Below, in pieces: positions 23,885 to 31,853 of a stretch of 41,583 nt of DNA. The DNA comes from BTQM01 sp036985875 (GTDB lineage Bacteria > Patescibacteriota > Minisyncoccia > Phycocordibacterales > UBA1539): assembly GCA_036985875.1 (NCBI GenBank), contig BTQM01000001.1, positions 1 through 41,583 of the forward strand. Reading direction: 5' to 3'. The notes under the pieces were generated by a model, which saw only the letters and a list, made by a program, of their open reading frames with translations, had not been told where the DNA came from and did no database searches. How positions within the stretch are numbered: the first letter of the stretch is position 1; each line of letters opens with the position of its first letter. The position numbers were made by a program, and so were the translations under genes.

Positions 23885-24636
23885 ATTGTTTTCTTTTCTT
23901 CTAACACAGATGTGATTTCGAGGGCGATACGCTTTGCGGCATCAGCCGGCATACCCACTTCTTGCGGCGGTTTGGTGATGGGGCGTCCGATGACAAGTGT
24001 GGTTGCACCCGCTTTGATCGCTTCTGCCGGCGTACTGATGCGCTTCTGATCTCCTTTGGCAGCCCACTCAGGTCTTATGCCGGGCGTTACTTTCAGCAAG
24101 CTAGCAAGTTCCTCATGTTTGCCCAGAAACTCCAGTTCTTGAGATGAGCAGATGATCCCGTCCATCCCGGCAATCTTTGCATCGCGCGCGAATTGAAGAA
24201 CTTTTGCTTTACTGGAACTACCGAAGATAAGGCGAGTGCTGTCCTCTCCAAGCGAAGTGAGGACAGTAACGGCTAGAACTTGTGAACTGCCTTTATTTTG
24301 CACCGCCGCTTTCATTGCCTTGATACCAGCTGAAGCATGAACGTTAAACATTGCCACGCCAAGTTTTGCTGCCGCGGCAGAGGCCTCTCCCACGGTGTTG
24401 GGAATATCGTTGAACTTTCCGTCCAGAAAGACTTTGCCACCCAAACCGTGCAGAAGCCCGACAACTTGCGGTGCACCCGCGGCCGTCAAAAGCTGCAGAC
24501 CGACTTTGAAGTATCCAACATTAGGAGCAAGTTCCTTAACCAATGATTTTACCTCATCCAGACTGCTTACATCCAGTGCAACGATGATCTTGTCCTTTGC
24601 ATCCACCGCCTTCTCTTTTTGAGTTATCGCCATCAT
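23881..24636 (-). CDS. pyrF: Orotidine-5'-phosphate decarboxylase
   Basis: Decarboxylates OMP to UMP. TIM-barrel landmarks of the type 1 enzyme are IIVALDVSSLDEV (about residue 17), YFKVGLQLL, FLDGKFNDIPNTV (the DxKxxD catalytic tetrad, with Gly and Asn at variable positions), VTPGIRPEW and TTLVIGRPIT for phosphate binding. Length 251 residues includes a short N-terminal extension. Two consecutive ATG codons at 24636 and 24633 leave the exact start ambiguous by one codon. It is co-translated with pyrE downstream. Confidence 0.94.
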   Translation of the reverse strand: MMAITQKEKAVDAKDKIIVALDVSSLDEVKSLVKELAPNVGYFKVGLQLLTAAGAPQVVGLLHGLGGKVFLDGKFNDIPNTVGEASAAAAKLGVAMFNVHASAGIKAMKAAVQNKGSSQVLAVTVLTSLGEDSTRLIFGSSSKAKVLQFARDAKIAGMDGIICSSQELEFLGKHEELASLLKVTPGIRPEWAAKGDQKRISTPAEAIKAGATTLVIGRPITKPPQEVGMPADAAKRIALEITSVLEEKKTI

Positions 24637-24690
24637 GTTCTAAACTAACACTTTTTTGATCTTCCGTCATCAGAGTTATGCGGACGCCAT

Positions 24691-24720
24691 AAAAAACCGC
24701 CCCAAAACTATAAGGGCGGC
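24691..24720 (-). terminator. Terminator directly after the 37-residue membrane peptide gene
   Basis: Minus-strand stem of 6 GC-rich pairs (24697-24702 with 24714-24719), followed by TTTTTT. The stem begins 2 nt after the stop codon at 24722. Confidence 0.7.
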
Positions 24721-24721
24721 T

Positions 24722-24835
24722 TTAACATTGACGTCTTATCACTTCGTTAACAATGTATCGTAATGGGGTCAAACAAATCCATAGAGAAAATATTAGGATG
24801 ATGACCACAGGTCGCATAAGGCGTAAAATCCACAT
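24722..24835 (-). CDS. Small single-span membrane peptide, 37 residues
   Basis: Previously easy to overlook because of its size. The peptide starts MWILRLMRPVVIILIFSLWI and ends in a basic, polar tail (YIVNEVIRRQC), so it has one predicted membrane helix at about 8-24 with positive charges on both sides. Support comes from four signals in the right order: a promoter (24917-24945), a consensus AGGAGGTG ribosome binding site, the ATG at 24835, and a terminator immediately after the stop. It stands alone between pyrF and a hydrolase gene. No family recognised; it could be a small stress or toxin-like membrane peptide, which is speculative. Confidence 0.65.
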   Translation of the reverse strand: MWILRLMRPVVIILIFSLWICLTPLRYIVNEVIRRQC

Positions 24836-24916
24836 GATGACACCTCCTGTGCTTGTACGCACTGTGTTAGGGTGAATTACGCATTCTTTTCCCACAACTT
24901 TTCAACAACTGCTTGA

Positions 24917-24945
24917 ATGGTAACATAGAAATTCGTATAAGTCAA
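24917..24945 (-). promoter_or_regulatory. Promoter of the 37-residue membrane peptide
   Basis: TTGACT (24945-24940) and TACCAT (24922-24917) on the minus strand, spacer 17 bp. The leader would be about 75 nt and ends in AGGAGG. The tRNA-Asn promoter uses the same TACCAT -10. Confidence 0.6.
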
Positions 24946-24963
24946 GGACAGCTGAAGGCAGAG

Positions 24964-25764
24964 TCATAAATTATTGTCCCTAAGCCAGTCTAAAATGGCT
25001 TGAGCAGATTCCCTCCAGTGTTTACCAATAAGGAGGCCGGGGTGTGATGCGTTTTTGATCTCCACCACAGGTGCATTGTAATACTTCGCTTGCGCGCGTG
25101 CTTTTTCAATTCCAATGCCGAAAGGAAGAGAGGTTCCTTTTTCCGCACCAATAAAAAGCAGTGGTTGCCCCAGCTTCTCTTTGGGAACGGATATTCCTCG
25201 CTTTCTTTCACTTCGCGCGATACCGGACTCTACCGTCAACTTCTTTTTCATTTTCATAAGACGCCATGGATATATGTCCGGTAGTGCCACCATTGCTTTC
25301 ATTGGGTTTGTCGGCATGCCGGAATCCGTGGGTGTATATGATTTGGGATACGTTTTCTCTTCGTTTGTTTTCTGCGCTTCAAGGCCCGGGCTTCCGTCAA
25401 GAGAGACCGTTGCCGATGAGCCGTATTGAGCGCTATACATGAGTGCGATAAGTCCACCCATGGAATGCCCGATAACTATCGGGTTTTGTATACCAAGCCC
25501 TCGCACAACGTCTCTTACATCATCTACATAATCTTGCATCGTAGCACCTTCCACTGTACCGCCACTGTTCCCATGGCCGCGCAGATCAAGTGCATGACAG
25601 TTATATCCAGCTTGGGCAAAAAACTTCATATACAAAGCAAAAATCCAAGCGTCGCCCCAAGACATATGAATAAAGACAATATCTTTCGCGCTTTCTGCTT
25701 TTTCCGCGAAAATACTTACAGTTGAGATAGGAATATTCCCGATCAATTTACGCACCTCTTTCAT
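24964..25764 (-). CDS. Alpha/beta hydrolase (monoacylglycerol-lipase/lysophospholipase-like)
   Basis: Serine hydrolase of 266 residues. The early strand-loop reads IVFIHMSWGDAWIF, CHALDLRGHGNSGG follows, then the nucleophile elbow VIGHSMGGLIALMYSAQYG (GxSxG, about residue 96). The catalytic His is probably in NASHPGLLIG near the C-terminus, with the acid in a preceding loop not certain by eye. Usual HG oxyanion motif is replaced by HMSWGD. No signal peptide, so cytosolic. TATACT ends 6 nt before the ATG, indicating a leaderless single-gene transcript. Substrate unknown. Confidence 0.87.
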   Translation of the reverse strand: MKEVRKLIGNIPISTVSIFAEKAESAKDIVFIHMSWGDAWIFALYMKFFAQAGYNCHALDLRGHGNSGGTVEGATMQDYVDDVRDVVRGLGIQNPIVIGHSMGGLIALMYSAQYGSSATVSLDGSPGLEAQKTNEEKTYPKSYTPTDSGMPTNPMKAMVALPDIYPWRLMKMKKKLTVESGIARSERKRGISVPKEKLGQPLLFIGAEKGTSLPFGIGIEKARAQAKYYNAPVVEIKNASHPGLLIGKHWRESAQAILDWLRDNNL

Positions 25765-25818
25765 GGTATAAGTATACCAAAAGTTCTGACTTCATTCACT
25801 TAACTCTCACGGAGCGGA

Positions 25819-26952
25819 TCATTCCTTTAAATATTTTTTGTCTTTTAATTCGTCGGGCAGGAAACTTTCCTCGGTGTATTTTTTGTAGCCCTTGCCGTAG
25901 CCGTGTTCTTTCATCAACTTTGTTTCCGGGTTTCTCAACTTCAAAGGAATCGGCAAATTTCCCCTTTCTTTCACATCATCCATCGCCTTGAAATAAGCGT
26001 TATAAGCGCTCCTATCTTTCTTGCATTGCGAAAGGTAAGCCGCGCCATGAGCCAAATTAATCCCGCACTCCGGAAGCCCGATGGTTTCCACCGCCCTAAA
26101 GACTTCATTAGCCACCACCAGAGCGGTTGGTTGGGCCAATCCAATATCCTCGCTGGCAAAAATCACCATTCTTCTGGCTATAAATTTAGGATCTTCGCCG
26201 GCATCTATCATCCTTGCCAAGTAGTAGAGTGCCGCGTCTGGCTGGCCGGCGCGCATGCTTTTTATAAAGGCGCTGATGGTGTTGTAGTGCTCCTCTCCCT
26301 TCTTGTCGTAACGCAAAAATTTTGACTGAAGAGTGTCTTTTAAAGTTTCCACTGTAATTTTGCCGTACAGCCGATTGGCATTTTCCAATATCGCAATAGC
26401 CTGCCTGGCATCTCCGTTGGCCATAGCGACAAGCCAGTCTTTGGATCTTTTATCAAGTTCAAAGCCGGTTCTTTTGATAATTTTCAATATCTCTTCTTTT
26501 GAAAGTTCGTTCAATACAAAAACTCGGCAACGGGAGAGAAGCGCCGGTATTACTTCAAAACTGGGGTTTTCGGTTGTCGCTCCGATCAAAGTCAGTTCTC
26601 CGCTTTCAACAAAAGGAAGCAGAAAATCCTGCTGGATCTTATTAAAGCGATGAATCTCATCTAAAAACAGAACCTTGGGGCGTTCGAGATTCCCGATGGT
26701 ATTTACGATCTCTCTGATCTCAGCCTTGCCGGCCGACACGGCTGAAAGTTCATAAAAACTCGCTCTCAGATTTTTGGCGTATATTTTGGCTAGGGTTGTT
26801 TTGCCGACCCCCGGCGGCCCCCATAAAATAAAAGAGAATAAATGCTTGTCACGAATGGCAATTCTTAGCGGTTTGTCTTTGCCCGTCAAGTGTTTTTGTC
26901 CGGCAAATTCGCTAAGCTTCTTCGGCCTGATCTTTGATGCCAATGGTTCCAT
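25819..26952 (-). CDS. rarA: Replication-associated recombination protein A (RarA/MgsA AAA+ ATPase)
   Basis: AAA+ ATPase acting at stalled replication forks, related to clamp loaders. It begins MEPLASKIRPKKLSEFAGQ, the conserved family start. Walker A is GPPGVGKTTLAKIYA, Walker B is VLFLDEIHRFNKIQQD, sensor 1 GATTENPSFEV and the arginine-finger region LLSRCRVF follow. The C-terminal tetramerisation domain has RSMRAG-like KSMRAGQPDAALYYLARMIDAGEDPKFIARRMV and KERGNLPIPLKLRNP. I place the start at 26952, because a TATATT lies 6 nt upstream; an open frame runs 40 residues further but only through a hairpin and a GC-rich repeat block. Length from this start is 377 residues, slightly below the family norm. 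Confidence 0.93.
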   Translation of the reverse strand: MEPLASKIRPKKLSEFAGQKHLTGKDKPLRIAIRDKHLFSFILWGPPGVGKTTLAKIYAKNLRASFYELSAVSAGKAEIREIVNTIGNLERPKVLFLDEIHRFNKIQQDFLLPFVESGELTLIGATTENPSFEVIPALLSRCRVFVLNELSKEEILKIIKRTGFELDKRSKDWLVAMANGDARQAIAILENANRLYGKITVETLKDTLQSKFLRYDKKGEEHYNTISAFIKSMRAGQPDAALYYLARMIDAGEDPKFIARRMVIFASEDIGLAQPTALVVANEVFRAVETIGLPECGINLAHGAAYLSQCKKDRSAYNAYFKAMDDVKERGNLPIPLKLRNPETKLMKEHGYGKGYKKYTEESFLPDELKDKKYLKE

Positions 26953-26966
26953 ACTCAAAATATACG

Positions 26967-27002
26967 CCACATTCATTTTATTATCAAATAAAATGAATGT
27001 GG
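26967..27002. repeat. 16-bp perfect inverted repeat upstream of rarA
   Basis: Arms 26967-26982 and 26987-27002 with a 4-nt ATCA loop, AT-rich with GG/CC ends. It abuts the rarA -10 box (26964-26959) and covers the -35 position, so it fits an operator better than a terminator. Confidence 0.75.
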
Positions 27003-27179
27003 GTTGTTCCGAACGGCTCCGCCCGCTAGGCGATGCCGCCCGTCCGCCTCCAGAGGAGAACCTGCATAGCATAAAAGCAAAAACCCCAGTTGATTTGGGT
27101 AAGGATCCATACAGGCTTACCTCAAATATAACTCAGCACCACATCCTCACTACGGTCGGCTGGTTACTGGGCAAGGCCC
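27003..27179. other. Unexplained intergenic region between rarA and the small basic protein
   Basis: The half nearest rarA (about 27010-27062) is markedly GC-rich with GGCGGCATCGCC-type self-complementarity and looks like an inserted repeat. The other half contains GGTAAG...CTTACC and a weak CCC/GGGG hairpin followed by TTTTTG on the minus strand, possibly the end of the small basic gene transcript. No known RNA family is recognised. Confidence 0.4.
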
Positions 27180-27308
27180 CTATTTGCGCTTTTTGCCGGC
27201 CTTGCTTCGCCGCGAGGCGAGCATTTCACGCTTTATCGCAAGACGCTTTTTGGTCTTTTTTGAACGCGATGTTTTTTTCTTGTCTACTCCCGTACTTCTT
27301 TTTGCCAT
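27180..27308 (-). CDS. Small, extremely basic protein, 42 residues
   Basis: The peptide starts MAKRSTGVDKKKTSRSKK and continues with Lys/Arg-rich helix (RLAIKREMLASRRSKAGKKRK); more than 40 percent of residues are Lys or Arg. This composition suggests an RNA- or DNA-binding peptide such as a ribosome-associated or nucleoid protein, but no family is assigned. Support for expression: TATAAT at 27321-27316 on the minus strand ends 7 nt before the ATG, a leaderless arrangement. The first ten residues resemble the 31-residue peptide at 30995-31090, and the promoters are similar too. Confidence 0.68.
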   Translation of the reverse strand: MAKRSTGVDKKKTSRSKKTKKRLAIKREMLASRRSKAGKKRK

Positions 27309-27464
27309 GTAAATGATTATACACTATTTATCTCTTACTGTGGACAGCCTGTCTCCCCACCCGTCTTGTTAGAGCAAAGGCGGGACGGATCTGCAGGGTT
27401 GGCAGTACGAGTTGCGATGGAGGGCATTTACCGGCGGCTATAACTGTGCTAATGTTTTGTGGTT

Positions 27465-28718
27465 ATGTCAACAAGGCAACATTATGACGTTATTGTGATC
27501 GGCGGCGGCGCTTCGGGGATGATGGCCGCCGGCCGCGCGGCAAGCCGCGGCCGGCGAGTTTTGCTCGTGGAAAAAAATAAGGAACTTGGGAAAAAGCTCT
27601 CAGTCACCGGCGGCGGGCGCTGCAATATCTTCAATGCGGAGGAAGACGAGCGGAAGCTTCTTGAGAATTACGGCGACGCGGCGAAGTTTCTTCACTCGCC
27701 ATTTTCGCAACACGGCATGCAGGACTCCAGAGAATTTTTTGAAAAAAGGGGACTGCCGATAGTTGTTGAGGCTCGAAAAAGAGCGTTTCCCGCGTCGCAA
27801 AAAGCAACCGATGTAGTGCAGACCATGAAGCAATACGCCGCGGGCAATAATGTAGAGTTCAAAACAGGCACAAAGGTTCTGGGTTTTAAGGTTGAGAATG
27901 GGAAAATTGTCGGAATAGAAACAAATCGTGGTTTATACACGGGCAAGGCCTACATATTGGCAACGGGTGGTTCCTCGCATCAGGAGACAGGATCCACCGG
28001 TGAGGGGATCAGCTGGTTGGCGGGTCTCGGACATACCGTCCATAAGTCAAATCCCAATGTCGTTCCGCTTACGGTGGAGGAGGAATGGGTAAAGGCGTCC
28101 TCTGGCAGAACACTGTCGTTCATAAAGATCACGTTTGGTGTTGACCGAGCGAAGAGCGCGGGACGTTTTTCGCGTGTGGGCAAAATACTTTTTACACACT
28201 TTGGGCTGTCGGGCCCGCTTATTCTCAATGCCGCTTACGAAGTAAAAAAATTACTTGCAAGCGGTCCCGTGAGAGCGACTATTGATATGTATCCCGATAC
28301 CGAGGTCAGTGCGCTTCGAAAGCGCGTATACGACGTGCTTGATAAAAACAAAAACAAGGTGCTCAAGAACGTACTCAAAGAATTCGCGCCTGCCGGTATG
28401 AGTGAGGCGGTTGCCGCACAGCTTCCACTCGAACTGCAAAACAAGAAAGTACACAGTGTGGTGAGACGGGAGCGGCGCGAACTTGCAGATCTTCTCAAAG
28501 CAATGCCGCTTACCATTACCGGTACGATGGGTATGGACTGGGCCGTTACTTCTGATGGCGGTGTTGACCTAAAAGAAATTGACACTAAAACAATGCGTTC
28601 AAAAATATACAACAATCTCTACTTCACGGGAGACGTGCTCCACATCAATCGTCCGAGTGGGGGATACTCGTTGCAGCTTTGCTGGACAACAGGTCATGTG
28701 GCTGGTTCACACGCCTAA
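27465..28718 (+). CDS. BaiN/HI0933-like FAD-dependent NAD(P) oxidoreductase
   Basis: Flavoprotein of the HI0933/YhiN family. The FAD motif VIVIGGGASGMMAAGRAASRG opens the protein, followed by VEKNKELGKKLSVTGGGRCNIFN, which is diagnostic for this family. ILATGGSSHQETGSTGEG, FTHFGLSGPLIL and the C-terminal LYFTGDVLHINRPSGGYSLQLCW also match. I choose ATG 27465 over the GTG two codons earlier. Length 417 residues is normal. Substrate in the cell is not established for most members. It is a single gene between the small basic protein and the mannose operon. Confidence 0.9.
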   Translation: MSTRQHYDVIVIGGGASGMMAAGRAASRGRRVLLVEKNKELGKKLSVTGGGRCNIFNAEEDERKLLENYGDAAKFLHSPFSQHGMQDSREFFEKRGLPIVVEARKRAFPASQKATDVVQTMKQYAAGNNVEFKTGTKVLGFKVENGKIVGIETNRGLYTGKAYILATGGSSHQETGSTGEGISWLAGLGHTVHKSNPNVVPLTVEEEWVKASSGRTLSFIKITFGVDRAKSAGRFSRVGKILFTHFGLSGPLILNAAYEVKKLLASGPVRATIDMYPDTEVSALRKRVYDVLDKNKNKVLKNVLKEFAPAGMSEAVAAQLPLELQNKKVHSVVRRERRELADLLKAMPLTITGTMGMDWAVTSDGGVDLKEIDTKTMRSKIYNNLYFTGDVLHINRPSGGYSLQLCWTTGHVAGSHA

Positions 28719-28782
28719 CTGAAGCACGGAGAAGATGGCGGTCTGATCTAAAAAAAGTTGATTGACCCCTTTATTTTTCTCT

Positions 28783-29820
28783 TCAATTAGTACGATATCG
28801 TAGCAATTCATCTATGATCTCACCTAGCTTAATAGTTGCCAAAGCGCAGTACTTGTCTGCTGCTCCATAATACACAAAAAAGTTGCCGTCTTTAACCAGG
28901 GCACCGGTAGGAAAAACAACATTGTTCACATCTCCGTTGACCTCGTATTCCTCTTTGGGCTCCAAAATTGGACAGGGTATCTTGGCAATAATTTTTGAAG
29001 GATCTTTCAAATCCAAGAGGGCGGCTTTGGCTGTATATATGATTCTTCCTTTCTCGTCTTTTTCTACATGATGATAAATTAAAAGCCAGCCAGAGCTTGT
29101 CTTGATAGGAGGCGCGCCGGGTCCGGTTTTTTCATCTTTTGCGTGATTGGAACGAATGAGTAATTTGTGGCCAAACCAGTTTTTTAGATCATATGAATAG
29201 GAAATCCAAGTCGCCGGTCTCTGCGGCAACTCTTCAAATGGTATTGGGATACTAACATCAATTTTTTCAGATCTTGGATCTTTAAACCAGTTTTTGCACC
29301 AGCGATGAGGTCTGTGCAGAATTATAAATTTACCATCGATCTTTTCTGGAAAAATTACTACGTCTCGATCGTCAGAATTCTTTGGAGTGATAATGCCATG
29401 CCGCTCAAATTTAACAAAATCTTTGGTGGTAACAAGCGCGGTTTGGGAGTTCAAATTGTGTATTATGTCATAAGTAGGTTTTCCACCCTCCCTTATGCGC
29501 TGCGCAAGAGCAACATATGTGATATAAAATATGTCGCCTACTTTCGTGACACGCGGATCCTCGCAAGCCCATCTGTCATAGTCATCCTCTGGCTTTATGA
29601 TCGGATCTTTGTTTCTCCTTTCGAAATTTACTCCGTCACTGCTTATTGCCAACCCTATACGCGAAATATATGTATCATACTCTCCGATTGCACGGTAGAG
29701 GAGATAGACGCTATCGTTTACCAAGACAGCACCGGGATTAAAGACGGCTTTTGATTCCCACTTTATATCTGGGTTAGGCGAAAGAATTGGATTCTCTTCT
29801 GCTCGTTTTAATTTGATCAT
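28783..29820 (-). CDS. GH130 family beta-mannoside phosphorylase-like protein
   Basis: Five-bladed beta-propeller glycosidase/phosphorylase of 345 residues. Family marks: an opening NPILSPNPDIKWESKAVFNPGAVLV, YRAIGEYDTYISRIGLAISSDGVNFERR, and the catalytic segment YDRWACEDPRVTKVGDIFYITYVAL with the general-acid Asp in EDPR. Further blades include WISYSYDLKNWFGHK and VVFPTGALVKDGNFFVYYGAADKYCALA. GH130 enzymes typically phosphorolyse beta-mannosides to mannose-1-phosphate. It lies 3 nt after a cupin isomerase gene and downstream of a PMM-like phosphatase on the same strand, which supports mannose use. The exact linkage cleaved cannot be read here. Confidence 0.9.
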   Translation of the reverse strand: MIKLKRAEENPILSPNPDIKWESKAVFNPGAVLVNDSVYLLYRAIGEYDTYISRIGLAISSDGVNFERRNKDPIIKPEDDYDRWACEDPRVTKVGDIFYITYVALAQRIREGGKPTYDIIHNLNSQTALVTTKDFVKFERHGIITPKNSDDRDVVIFPEKIDGKFIILHRPHRWCKNWFKDPRSEKIDVSIPIPFEELPQRPATWISYSYDLKNWFGHKLLIRSNHAKDEKTGPGAPPIKTSSGWLLIYHHVEKDEKGRIIYTAKAALLDLKDPSKIIAKIPCPILEPKEEYEVNGDVNNVVFPTGALVKDGNFFVYYGAADKYCALATIKLGEIIDELLRYRTN

Positions 29821-29823
29821 ATT

Positions 29824-30171
29824 TTATTTATTAACGCGCCCATACTTATCTTCTATTCTCACGATATCGTCTTCATCAAATTCCCCAAAAGATATTTCAA
29901 GGATTCGCACCTCCGTATCTTTTGCTCTCACGCGATGCTTCTCGCCCATACCCACCACAAATTCGTCGCCTTTCCGAGCGGTAAATTCTTCATTGCCTAT
30001 AATGACCGTTGGTTCTCCGGAGAGTACGTGCCAAAATTCTTCGCGGTTTTTATGATGCTGCAAACTGAATTCCTCGCCCGGATTCACTACAAGAATTTTC
30101 ACCGTTGATAATTCATTTTTAGTAAATTCAATAAACGATCCCCACGGACGCGTGTGTGTGATTGATTTCAT
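29824..30171 (-). CDS. Cupin-domain mannose-6-phosphate isomerase (type II MPI-like)
   Basis: Single-domain cupin of 115 residues. RPWGSFIEF at the start and VNPGEEFSLQHHKNREEFWHVLSGEPTVIIGNEEF (metal-binding HH...E...H) match the C-terminal isomerase domain of bifunctional ManC/AlgA enzymes, here without the guanylyltransferase half. The second motif reads GMGEKHRVRAKDTEVRILEISFGEFDEDDIVRIEDKYGR, strongly typical. It probably interconverts mannose-6-phosphate and fructose-6-phosphate. An AT-rich region with TATACT and TATAAT lies directly upstream, so it may also be transcribed with GH130 from its own promoter. Confidence 0.92.
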   Translation of the reverse strand: MKSITHTRPWGSFIEFTKNELSTVKILVVNPGEEFSLQHHKNREEFWHVLSGEPTVIIGNEEFTARKGDEFVVGMGEKHRVRAKDTEVRILEISFGEFDEDDIVRIEDKYGRVNK

Positions 30172-30221
30172 ATAGAGTATATATTATATATAGTAAAATT
30201 GGCCGTACAACTGCTGTTTCA

Positions 30222-30998
30222 CTAGCCCCTCGTAGCCTTGCTCTGCGGGGCTAATATTCCAAGAAGTTTGCGGATAGCTTTTTTCGTTTCCTCGGGTCCT
30301 GACACCTGAATCGTCTCCACCCCGGCCTCTTTCACAGAATAATCATTCCCTCCCGGGAACACCCCGTCACCTATAAAAAGCATTTTTTCTTTCGGTATGC
30401 TTAAGTGCTTCTCAATTTTTCCAACACCGTATCCCTTATCAATCCCTCTTTTTGTTACATCTATTGACGTTGTGCCGCCAATACGGACTTCAAATTCAGG
30501 AATCAAAGAGGCAAGCGCCCTCACTATCTTATCGCGCTTGCTATGATCTGGATCCCATTTTTCTTTCAGCTCAATCGGCGCTTCCTGTCCAAGGGCAGAA
30601 TATGTGATTTGAGTTCCTCTGTCTTCAATTAGCTCGCCGTAAATATGTTCCGGTGAAATAATGTTAGCACCAGAAAGCGCCGATCCAAAAGCCTGATGAA
30701 TTTTCTCCCTGTCTTTTGCGAGAAGCGATTCCCTGTATACTTGTATCCAGATATTTTGCTCATATATATACAAACTGCTCCCGCTTGTTGGCATAAGAAA
30801 CAAGTTTGAGAGTTTATCGCCAGAACAGCGCAGGCTCTTTAAGAATTGCTTTTCAAACTGTATGAATGAAGCGCCGGATATAACGGCAACTCTTGTTTTT
30901 GCAAGCAATTCGCAAAGAAGAGCCCCCATTTCTTTGTCGAGCGGCATCTTGCTTACGTTGAGCGTCCCATCAAGGTCGAAAATGATTAATTCTTTCAT
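30222..30998 (-). CDS. HAD-IIB hydrolase, phosphomannomutase-like
   Basis: Cytosolic HAD enzyme of 258 residues. Motif I is IIFDLDGTL with both Asp residues, motif II region VAVISGAS, and the cap (about 85-185) contains VRIGGTTSIDVTKRGIDKGYGV. Motif IV reads FIGDGVFPGGNDYSVKEAG, very close to the GD...PGGNDY signature of eukaryotic-type alpha-phosphomannomutases. It probably converts mannose-1-phosphate to mannose-6-phosphate, but a phosphatase role (sucrose-phosphate or mannosylglycerate phosphate type) is possible. The ATG overlaps the stop of a 31-residue upstream reading frame (ATGA). The cupin and GH130 genes follow downstream. Confidence 0.85.
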   Translation of the reverse strand: MKELIIFDLDGTLNVSKMPLDKEMGALLCELLAKTRVAVISGASFIQFEKQFLKSLRCSGDKLSNLFLMPTSGSSLYIYEQNIWIQVYRESLLAKDREKIHQAFGSALSGANIISPEHIYGELIEDRGTQITYSALGQEAPIELKEKWDPDHSKRDKIVRALASLIPEFEVRIGGTTSIDVTKRGIDKGYGVGKIEKHLSIPKEKMLFIGDGVFPGGNDYSVKEAGVETIQVSGPEETKKAIRKLLGILAPQSKATRG

Positions 30999-31090
30999 GC
31001 GAGTGTGATAAGGAGCTCGGAACCCACCCCGGATGTCTTCTCTGGATCCGACGCCCTTACCTTTTTTGTTCCCTTACTTCTTTTTACCAT
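30995..31090 (-). CDS. Short upstream reading frame coupled to the PMM-like gene, 31 residues
   Basis: Reads MVKRSKGTKKVRASDPEK and ends in TSGVGSELLITLA, with its TGA overlapping the ATG of the HAD gene. TATAAT at 31103-31098 ends 7 nt before its ATG. Start region and promoter closely resemble those of the basic 42-residue gene at 27308, as if a duplicated 5' part had been captured. It may act as a coupling leader peptide giving a leaderless mRNA entry to the HAD gene. Protein function is doubtful. Confidence 0.5.
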   Translation of the reverse strand: MVKRSKGTKKVRASDPEKTSGVGSELLITLA

Positions 31091-31256
31091 AGATATAATT
31101 ATACACTATCTGCTCCCCGAGCGGATTCAGAGTTTGTCGGGATGTTTTGGGGCATGCTCCCGATGAAGAAGCGAGTGAAATTGCGGAGAGCAGCTACGCT
31201 AAACTCGTGGTAAGATGAGACGATGAGGCATTGGAAGCCGCAGGCGGTTAAAAAGA

Positions 31257-31799
31257 ATGGAGCGTACAAGAAACGTGGATATAAAAAACAAAAGGGGAAT
31301 AACGTTTATTGAATTGCTTGTGGTGATCGCGATCATAGGTATTATCGCTTCCGTGGTACTCCCTTCACTGAATTCAGCGCGTGATAAAGCACGAGAAGCA
31401 CACGCAAAAGCACAATTGAGAAACGTGCGAACGGCAATTGCGTCACTGGAAGACGATACGGGGAAGTGGCCCAACGGTTGCCAACCCGCGACTGTCTCAA
31501 ACCCCGAGATCGCTCTTGATGCTTCTGACGCAGGCATCAAACAACAACCCACCGTAGGAGACAATGGCACTGGGTGTATATGGACTAGCGAAGACATAGC
31601 GAATTGGAAAGGTCCTTACATAGAGACCCCCGTTGATCCATGGGGAAACTCTTACTGGTTTGACCCGGATTATTATCCATACAAAAACTGCGCAACTATC
31701 TCTGATGAGCCCGAGACGGTTGCCGTGCTTTCGTTCGGTCCCAATGGAGCGGGAATAAATGCGTATGATTGTGACGACATATTCCTTAAAATACAATAG
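31257..31799 (+). CDS. Type IV pilin-like / type II secretion pseudopilin (GspG-like)
   Basis: Pseudopilin of 180 residues. The prepilin peptidase site is KRG followed by ITFIELLVVIAIIGIIASVV, with the conserved Glu at +5 of the mature protein, after a 14-residue basic leader. The N-terminal helix continues as LNSARDKAREAHAKAQLRNVRTAIASLEDDTGKWP. The C-terminal part (WKGPYIETPVDPWGNSYWFDPDY) is the GspG-type PxDPWGxxY motif. Four Cys in the globular domain may form disulfides. No assembly ATPase or peptidase genes are nearby, so it is an isolated subunit. A TAAGAT at 31211 is a possible -10. Confidence 0.9.
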   Translation: MERTRNVDIKNKRGITFIELLVVIAIIGIIASVVLPSLNSARDKAREAHAKAQLRNVRTAIASLEDDTGKWPNGCQPATVSNPEIALDASDAGIKQQPTVGDNGTGCIWTSEDIANWKGPYIETPVDPWGNSYWFDPDYYPYKNCATISDEPETVAVLSFGPNGAGINAYDCDDIFLKIQ

Positions 31800-31853
31800 A
31801 ATGGGGGCGGGTGTCTGCACGGAAAAGTGACCCCCATTATCTTTTTTTATTTT

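Noticed and set aside
27003..27179. Candidate SRP RNA, tmRNA or riboswitch on the minus strand
   Set aside because: None of the conserved motifs of these RNAs could be found; left as unexplained.
31222..31311. Short basic frame overlapping the pseudopilin start
   Set aside because: Out of frame with a gene of certain identity, no ribosome binding site; probably chance.
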